Source: Deltaproteobacteria bacterium | Lineage (GTDB): Bacteria; Myxococcota_A; UBA9160; UBA4427 | Direction: 5' to 3' | NCBI GenBank assembly: GCA_029261835.1 | Contig: JAJDAO010000082.1 | Coordinates: 62,001 to 126,000, forward strand | DNA: 64,000 nt | Shown here: positions 59,214 to 64,000 of the stretch, piece by piece | Layout: every line of letters starts with the position of its first letter | How positions within the stretch are numbered: the stretch's first letter is position 1 | Position numbers and translations under genes: made by a program | The notes under the pieces: model-generated | Told to the model about the DNA's origin: nothing | Databases searched by the model: none | What the model saw: only the letters and a program-made list of their open reading frames with translations

Positions 59214-60802
59214 CGCTCGCCTCCCGGCGGATGCCAGCCCCGCGGATTCTCGCGAAAGGCGGCGCGCCACGCCTCGAGGCGCGCTGACAAGTCCCGGACA
59301 CGTCCCGGATGGGATTCGCCGACGTTGTACGCCTCCTCCCGGTCGCGATCCAGATCGTAGAGCAGCGGCCAGCTGCCCAGCGTGGCGACTGAGCTGGATG
59401 ATCCCGGCGGCCGGTAGTCCCGGCCGGTCAGGATTCTCCCGGCGGGCGTGTCGCTCTTGTCCAGGGGTGCCGGCCAGACGTAGTGGCTATTGCGATCGAT
59501 GTACTTCCAGCGGCCGACGCGAATGGCCTCGACGTCGTAGTCGTGGAAGAAGAAGAGAGCTCGCTCGGGCAGCTCGCTCTGACGGCCGCTCAATACAGCC
59601 CACAGGTCTACGCCGTCGATGACGCGGTCGCTCGGCGGCGCGAGCCCCGCCAGTGCCAGAAGGGTCGGGAAGAGATCGATGTTCATCCCGGGAACGTCGC
59701 TCACGCTCTGCGCGGGAATCTGCCCGGGCCACCATGCGATGAAGGGCACGCGGAAGCCGCCCTCGTAGCTCTGGCCCTTGCGGCCGCGCAGGCCGCCGGG
59801 ACTGCCCTCGAACCAGGGCCCATTGTCGCTCGTCACCACGACGAGCGTGTTTTCGGCGACACCCGCACGCTGCAGCGCTGCGATCACCTCGCCGACGCTC
59901 CAGTCGAGCTCCGATACCGCATCACCGTAGGGGCCGGCGGCGGATCGTCCGGCGAAGGCCTCGGAGGCAAAGAAGGGCTGGTGGGGATCCTTGTGGGCCA
60001 GATAGAGAAAGAACGGAGTCCCAGCCGACTCTTCGATGAAGCGCACCGCCTCCTGCGTGAAGAGTGCCGTGTAGCGCGCTTGGTCCAGGCCGATGTCGGC
60101 CACGATTTCGTTCCGATCGCGCCAGAATGCCACGGGCCAGTCGTCGTTGGACATGTTGAATCCGACGAAGCGATCGAAGCCATGATTCGAAGGGTGGTAC
60201 TCGGGAAGCCCCGTGAAGTCACCCAGGTGCCACTTGCCGATGGCCATCGTGCGGTAGCGGGCGAGCTGCAGCGCTTCGGCCAGCGTGATCTCCGAGGCCG
60301 GCAGGCCCGTCACGGCGCTGCCCCCGCCCGCCAGGTCCGCAGCGCCCAGCTTGGCGAACAGAGTTCCGAGCCGATACGTCAGCTTGCGCAGCAGCGTGTC
60401 GTCGGCGGCCTGCAGGGCGGTGGTGATGCCGCTGCGCAGCGGGTAGCGCCCGGTCAGGAGTCCCGCCCGCGAGGGAGAGCAGATCGGGGCGCTCGCGTAG
60501 AATTGGCTGAGCCGCATGCCCTGCTCGGCGAGGCGATCCATGTGAGGCGTCTCGATCGCGCCGCTGCCCTGGATTGCCAGATCGCCGTAGCCGAGATCGT
60601 CCGCCAGAATGATGACGATATTCGGCCGAAGCGGTTCCGCACCCGCCACTTGCCGGACCCAGCGCGCCGTTGCCTCAGTGACGCCTGGCGCCTGCGCGAA
60701 AGAGCGCTGATCGATGCCGTGATCGACCGGCGCGAGGCCTGCGCCGACGAGCCACGCCGCGAGCGCCCCGAGAACCAGGAGTAAGACGAGCCCGCGTCGC
60801 AT
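59210..60802 (-). CDS. formylglycine-type arylsulfatase
   Basis: A 530-residue exported sulfatase with an N-terminal hydrophobic signal (about 3-23). NIVIILADDLGYGDLAIQGS gives the first calcium ligands and APICSPSRAGLLTGRYP contains the C-x-P-S-R motif whose Cys becomes formylglycine; AIGKWHLGD and VVTSDNG follow. It cleaves sulfate esters in the periplasm. Formylglycine-generating enzyme is not in this window. Unlike the two Thr-variant relatives at 984 and 3116, this one has a complete sulfatase site. The stop overlaps the start of the LLM pseudogene. Confidence 0.92.
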   Translation of the reverse strand: MRRGLVLLLVLGALAAWLVGAGLAPVDHGIDQRSFAQAPGVTEATARWVRQVAGAEPLRPNIVIILADDLGYGDLAIQGSGAIETPHMDRLAEQGMRLSQFYASAPICSPSRAGLLTGRYPLRSGITTALQAADDTLLRKLTYRLGTLFAKLGAADLAGGGSAVTGLPASEITLAEALQLARYRTMAIGKWHLGDFTGLPEYHPSNHGFDRFVGFNMSNDDWPVAFWRDRNEIVADIGLDQARYTALFTQEAVRFIEESAGTPFFLYLAHKDPHQPFFASEAFAGRSAAGPYGDAVSELDWSVGEVIAALQRAGVAENTLVVVTSDNGPWFEGSPGGLRGRKGQSYEGGFRVPFIAWWPGQIPAQSVSDVPGMNIDLFPTLLALAGLAPPSDRVIDGVDLWAVLSGRQSELPERALFFFHDYDVEAIRVGRWKYIDRNSHYVWPAPLDKSDTPAGRILTGRDYRPPGSSSSVATLGSWPLLYDLDRDREEAYNVGESHPGRVRDLSARLEAWRAAFRENPRGWHPPGGER

Positions 60803-60972
60803 TGGCCACCCGATATCCGCTTTGGGGTTCCTGCTCTCGCTCGATTCCGCCGCCCGCCACTCGTCTCGCCGCGCCGACCGACGATTCTCCGAATCTTCAC
60901 CGCCGGGTGACGAGTGTCACAGAAGGGCGACAGCACTCTCCGGCAGGCTTGCGCGCCAGGAGGAACCCCGAC

Positions 60973-61194
60973 ATGCGTACCACCGGACTGATGATCACGC
61001 TACTGGTTGCGTTCTGTACTGTGGTGCTTCTGGGCGTCCCAGCCCTTGCCGACGAGGGCCAGCAGGACGCGAACACCGAGATCGCGGCCGAGATCGAGCC
61101 GGCGTCGCCGGAGACGCCGCCCGTAGACGCCCCCCCCGCCGATGTCGAAAAAGAGCAGGAAGGCGAGAAGGCGGAGCAGGCCGACCAGGACTGA
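60973..61194 (+). CDS. small exported acidic, proline-rich protein
   Basis: A 73-residue product. The signal peptide (about 1-26, cleavage ALA/D) is followed by about 47 residues dominated by Glu, Asp, Gln, Pro and Ala (EPASPETPPVDAPPADVEK), so the mature form is likely disordered and strongly acidic. AGGAGG lies 9 nt before the ATG, which supports real translation. It is divergent from the arylsulfatase. No family is recognised; metal or cation buffering is only a possibility. Confidence 0.65.
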   Translation: MRTTGLMITLLVAFCTVVLLGVPALADEGQQDANTEIAAEIEPASPETPPVDAPPADVEKEQEGEKAEQADQD

Positions 61195-61296
61195 CCCTCT
61201 GCTGCTGCGATCGGGCGTGCGGAGCCATCGTGCCAGTCCCGATCGCGGATTGTCACCAGCTTGCATGAGCGGGCGAGATCGGAAACCGTTCTCCCC

Positions 61297-62361
61297 ATGG
61301 TAGAGCTGCGCCAAGCGCCCGAGCCGAGCGAGATTGCGGCGGTTCTCGCGCAATACCCGGGGCTGGCCGAGGCGAGCGCACGCCCCCTGGAGAGCGGCCT
61401 GCTGCATGCGAGTTTTGCTCTGCGGGCCGGAGGTAGGGAATACGTTCTTCAGCGCGTCAATGCGCGACTCGCTCCGGCCGTGCACCGCAATATCTCACTC
61501 GTGACGCGCTTTCTGACGGCTCGCGGCGTGGAGACGCCACGCCTGATCGACACGCTCGCGGGCGAGCTCTTCGCCGATCTGGGGCCAGCGGGCCGCTGGC
61601 GTCTCATGACCCGAGTACCGGGCGTCGTATTCGACGCCTGCGACTCGAGCGAACAGGCGCGTAGCGCCGGTGCGCTCGTCGCGGTCTTCCACAGCGCCCT
61701 GGCCGATTTCGAAGAGGATCTTCAGCCGTCCGGCTTTGCCTTGCACGACACGCCACAGCACCTGGTCGAGCTCGAGGACGCTGTGACGCGCCATTCCGAT
61801 CATCCGCTCCACGCCGATGTGGTGGCGCTGGCCCGGGAGGTCTTCCGGGCGGCGCGATCGTGGCGCGAGCTGTCCGGCCTGCCGCGGCGGGTGATTCACG
61901 GGGATCTCAAATTCAACAATATTCTGTTCGTAGGTGAGTCGCCCGAACGCCGTCAGCAAGCCTCGTGCCTGATCGACCTGGATACGCTGAGCCGGATGCC
62001 GCTCTACTTCGATCTGGGCGATGCCTGGCGCTCCTGGTGCAACACCAGCGGTGAGGACGCGGCCGAGGCGGAGTTCGACAGCGCGCTCTTTCGCGCTTCG
62101 GCCGAGGGCTATCTCGCAGCACTCACTTTCGATCTCACGGGCGACGAGCTGGCCTCACTGGCTGAGGGAGTGGAGCGCGTCAGTCTCGAGCTCTGCGCGC
62201 GCTTCGCCGCAGACGCCCTCAACGAGAGCTACTTCGAGTGGAATCGCCGGGACTTCGAGTCGTGCGGCCAGCACAATCTGGTGCGTGCTTGCGGCCAGCT
62301 CAGTCTCCACCGACAGCTGCTCGAAACTCGCGAAGAGCGACGCCGCTTCCTGCTCGGATGA
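61297..62361 (+). CDS. APH-family small-molecule kinase (NahK-like)
   Basis: A 354-residue protein-kinase-like phosphotransferase: EYVLQRVNARLAP (Lys-free P-loop strand region), a Brenner-type VIHGDLKFNNILF near 200-212 with catalytic Asp, and LIDLDTLSRMPLYFDLGDAWR near 230-250 with the metal-binding Asp. The same motif pair occurs in N-acetylhexosamine 1-kinase and related sugar or amino-alcohol kinases. The substrate is not determinable. ATG at 61297; a TTG at 61261 is also in frame. The stop overlaps the next ATG (ATGA). Confidence 0.83.
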   Translation: MVELRQAPEPSEIAAVLAQYPGLAEASARPLESGLLHASFALRAGGREYVLQRVNARLAPAVHRNISLVTRFLTARGVETPRLIDTLAGELFADLGPAGRWRLMTRVPGVVFDACDSSEQARSAGALVAVFHSALADFEEDLQPSGFALHDTPQHLVELEDAVTRHSDHPLHADVVALAREVFRAARSWRELSGLPRRVIHGDLKFNNILFVGESPERRQQASCLIDLDTLSRMPLYFDLGDAWRSWCNTSGEDAAEAEFDSALFRASAEGYLAALTFDLTGDELASLAEGVERVSLELCARFAADALNESYFEWNRRDFESCGQHNLVRACGQLSLHRQLLETREERRRFLLG

Positions 62362-63584
62362 CGCGCCTACACGAGATTGGCTGCAGAGGGGCCGCTGCCG
62401 CGTGCGGGGGGGTCCGCGTGCGCCGGGCGCTGTGGCCGCTGGCGGCTCTGACCTCGTTGTGCGCTGCTCTGTCGCCCTATTCGATTGCCTCAGAGCCCGC
62501 GCCGGGCCGGCGCATCGCGAGCGACCGCGAGTGGGACGTCCTGTCGTCCGCTGCGAGAGGGGTCGATCAGCGCGCGGCCCTGCTGCAGGCCGGCCTGGAG
62601 CTCGGCGACTGGAAGATTCATCTGGCCGGCACGGAGCTGGATGGCCCACGGCTGCAGGCCATCTCGCGAATGGCGCCGCAAGAGCCGCTTGTGCGAGTGA
62701 TACGCGAGGCGCTGCGACGTCCGGTCGATCTCGACGATTTTCTGCTCTTCATGGATGACGTACTACGGGAGGGGCGCGCCGGCTTGCGGGGCGAGGTCGT
62801 CTGGCTGACGCCGGGTCGGGCCCGCAAGGCGGGCATTCTGGTTCACTCCGACGACGTCTTCGAGCGTGGCCGCCCCCGTCTCTACGGCAGTGCCGGTGCG
62901 CTCTCGATCGATCGTCCCAGGCCCCAGGTCGAGCTGCCGCCCGCCGAGGATGGCGAGCCCCTTGGGCCACGCTGGACCGTGCGCTTTCGTAACCCGGAGG
63001 GCGAACGCGAGCTGCTGTCCGCTCTGGCGCGTCATCCCGGGTCGCGGAGCTTCGCGGAGCGCGTCGAATCCCTGCTGCGGCAGCTCCGTGAGCAGGGTGC
63101 CGAGGTCTATCTGAACTCGACCGTGCGCGCTCGTGAGCGCGGCTATTTGATGTGGGGCGCGTTCGAGCTGAGCCGCGCGCAAAGCGAGGGAGAGGTGGCC
63201 GAACGGGTGGCGAAGCTGCGAAGTGCCAACTCGCAGTGGCGCCTGTTCGTTCCGATCCAGTGGCTGCATCCGGACGGCTGGCGTGCGACACGGGAGGCCG
63301 CGCGCGAGATGGCCGACAGCTATGAGGTCGTCTACGCGAGCGAGCAAGGCGCTCGTGCGTCCAGCCACTACACGGGCGAGGCGGTGGATCTCGTGGCCGT
63401 CGGTCTGCCTCGCGGTGTCGGCCTGCGCGGTGTCGATGGTGCCGAGCGGCGTTTCGACCTCTCAGCGCCGGGGCAGACGCGGGATCTCAGTCTGACCCCG
63501 GAGCTGATCGACTGGGTAGAACGCCACTTCGGCCTGCGAAAGCTCGTCTCGGATTATCCGCACTGGAGCGACACCGCACGCTGA
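62358..63584 (+). CDS. exported protein with M15-peptidase-like C-terminal domain
   Basis: A 408-residue product. The N-terminal hydrophobic segment (about 23-46) is a signal or anchor, and a central domain of about 60-250 is unassigned. The C-terminal part shows SSHYTGEAVDLV near 338 (the SxHxxGxAxD zinc-site pattern of VanY/M15 D,D-carboxypeptidases) and a later DYPHWSD near 400 that could supply the second His. Candidate peptidoglycan or peptide hydrolase. Translationally coupled to the upstream kinase. Confidence 0.65.
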   Translation: MTRLHEIGCRGAAAACGGVRVRRALWPLAALTSLCAALSPYSIASEPAPGRRIASDREWDVLSSAARGVDQRAALLQAGLELGDWKIHLAGTELDGPRLQAISRMAPQEPLVRVIREALRRPVDLDDFLLFMDDVLREGRAGLRGEVVWLTPGRARKAGILVHSDDVFERGRPRLYGSAGALSIDRPRPQVELPPAEDGEPLGPRWTVRFRNPEGERELLSALARHPGSRSFAERVESLLRQLREQGAEVYLNSTVRARERGYLMWGAFELSRAQSEGEVAERVAKLRSANSQWRLFVPIQWLHPDGWRATREAAREMADSYEVVYASEQGARASSHYTGEAVDLVAVGLPRGVGLRGVDGAERRFDLSAPGQTRDLSLTPELIDWVERHFGLRKLVSDYPHWSDTAR

Positions 63585-63607
63585 GCCTGGCCGGCGGCCG
63601 CGGGGGG

Positions 63608-63634
63608 TTGAAACTCCCACATCGGCGGTATGCT
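63608..63634 (+). promoter_or_regulatory. possible sigma-70 promoter before acyl-CoA synthetase
   Basis: TTGAAA (63608-63613) and TATGCT (63629-63634) are separated by 15 nt, shorter than ideal. Transcription from here would start within a few nt of the GTG at 63645, giving a nearly leaderless mRNA, unless translation starts further downstream. Confidence 0.3.
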
Positions 63635-63644
63635 GTGACACCGG

Positions 63645-64000
63645 GTGAAGTCCGATCTTTCGGGGGAGCTGCTGGAGCGGATGGCGAGCGCGCAGGCTGG
63701 AGCCCTGGAACGTTGGGAGCTGTTCAAGGCGGTTGGGCGGCTGACGCTGGACGTGCCGAGGATGGCGCCGTGGGCCCGCGTCAACCCGGCTGCACTGCTG
63801 CGCCGACTCGCTCTGCATGCTCCGCACGATCTGGCGCTCGCCTACCTGGACGAGCGCTACACGTGGGGAGAGCTGGCGGGTCGTGCGAACCGCTACGCCG
63901 GACTGCTCTCCGAGCGGGGGGTCAGAGCCGGCGATGTCGTCGCTCTCGCGATCGACAACCGTCCGGACTTCGTCTTCGCGCTGATGGGTCTCAACCAGCT
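63645..64000 (+). CDS. long-chain acyl-CoA synthetase, FadD6/FATP-like (partial, cut by window end)
   Basis: Open frame of 118 codons to the window edge. After a helical N-terminus it reads YTWGELAGRANRYAGLL, ERGVRAGDVVALAIDNRPDFVFALMGLNQ, the N-terminal pattern of AMP-forming acyl-CoA synthetases of the FATP/FadD6 group (typically near 600 residues). It activates fatty acids to acyl-CoA, often coupled to uptake. The GTG start is tentative, as no strong ribosome binding site is seen. Confidence 0.82.
   Translation, partial: MKSDLSGELLERMASAQAGALERWELFKAVGRLTLDVPRMAPWARVNPAALLRRLALHAPHDLALAYLDERYTWGELAGRANRYAGLLSERGVRAGDVVALAIDNRPDFVFALMGLNQ

Noticed and set aside
59483..60784. 433-codon plus-strand open frame
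   Set aside because: Antisense to the arylsulfatase with its complete CSPSR and metal motifs; no motif on the plus strand.
1..64000. CRISPR arrays, integrases, insertion sequences, rRNA or tRNA genes
   Set aside because: No repeat-spacer pattern, transposase or integrase motif, or RNA gene structure was seen on reading both strands; only short hairpins and the mutM-rqcH repeat pair were found.

Overview
This is a GC-rich, densely coded bacterial chromosome segment with Gram-negative gene content. It has outer-membrane-type lipoproteins, an LpoB-like lipoprotein, a type II secretin, PEP-CTERM proteins, two RND/MMPL lipid exporters (one HpnN-like), TPR-sulfatases and FATP/FadD6-like and MaoC lipid genes. 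That mix fits an uncultured Myxococcota or other former Deltaproteobacteria lineage. This is inferred from family content only; there is no rRNA or other marker, and I saw no tRNA, CRISPR array, insertion sequence or integrase.

Layout. At 0-6 kb, two related secreted modules face each other. Each pairs a cohesin-like PEP-CTERM protein with a sulfatase-superfamily lipoprotein, and the minus-strand module is headed by a free-standing dockerin. At 6-12 kb are a HEAT lipoprotein, ileS, recX and mutM. An inverted pair of REP-like hairpins then precedes an RqcH/NFACT gene with a strong ribosome binding site. At 14-19 kb, glpD, an alkyl-DHAP-synthase-like FAD enzyme and a glycerol kinase form one tight operon. 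At 18.7-24.9 kb (minus strand) are an HpnN-like exporter, a phosphodiesterase lipoprotein, a methyltransferase and a fatty acid desaturase.

The region from about 23 to 46 kb is a glycan island. It encodes four polytopic GT-C (GT39/ArnT-like) transferases, three DPM1-like GT2 enzymes, a GT4 enzyme, four methyltransferases, a YbhN-like membrane protein, DUF2304 and an MBOAT/SGNH pair. The layout suggests a pathway that loads sugars on polyprenyl phosphate, moves them across the membrane, transfers them by GT-C enzymes and decorates them by O-acylation and methylation. No Wzx, Wzy, Wza or O-antigen ligase is visible.

The 46-64 kb part is mixed envelope and lipid metabolism. It starts with a PilZ protein behind a FliA-like promoter, a secretin carrying a C-terminal SPOR domain, and an LpoB/COG3014 lipoprotein pair. 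Next come an ECF sigma factor with a perfect CRP-type box upstream, MaoC, PAP2, a YdjC deacetylase, a metallo-hydrolase, a second RND exporter and a true arylsulfatase. A kinase, an M15-peptidase-like exported protein and the start of an acyl-CoA synthetase cut by the window edge complete it. Gaps between genes hold decayed gene remnants, most clearly the N-terminus of a luciferase-like monooxygenase at 59022-59213.
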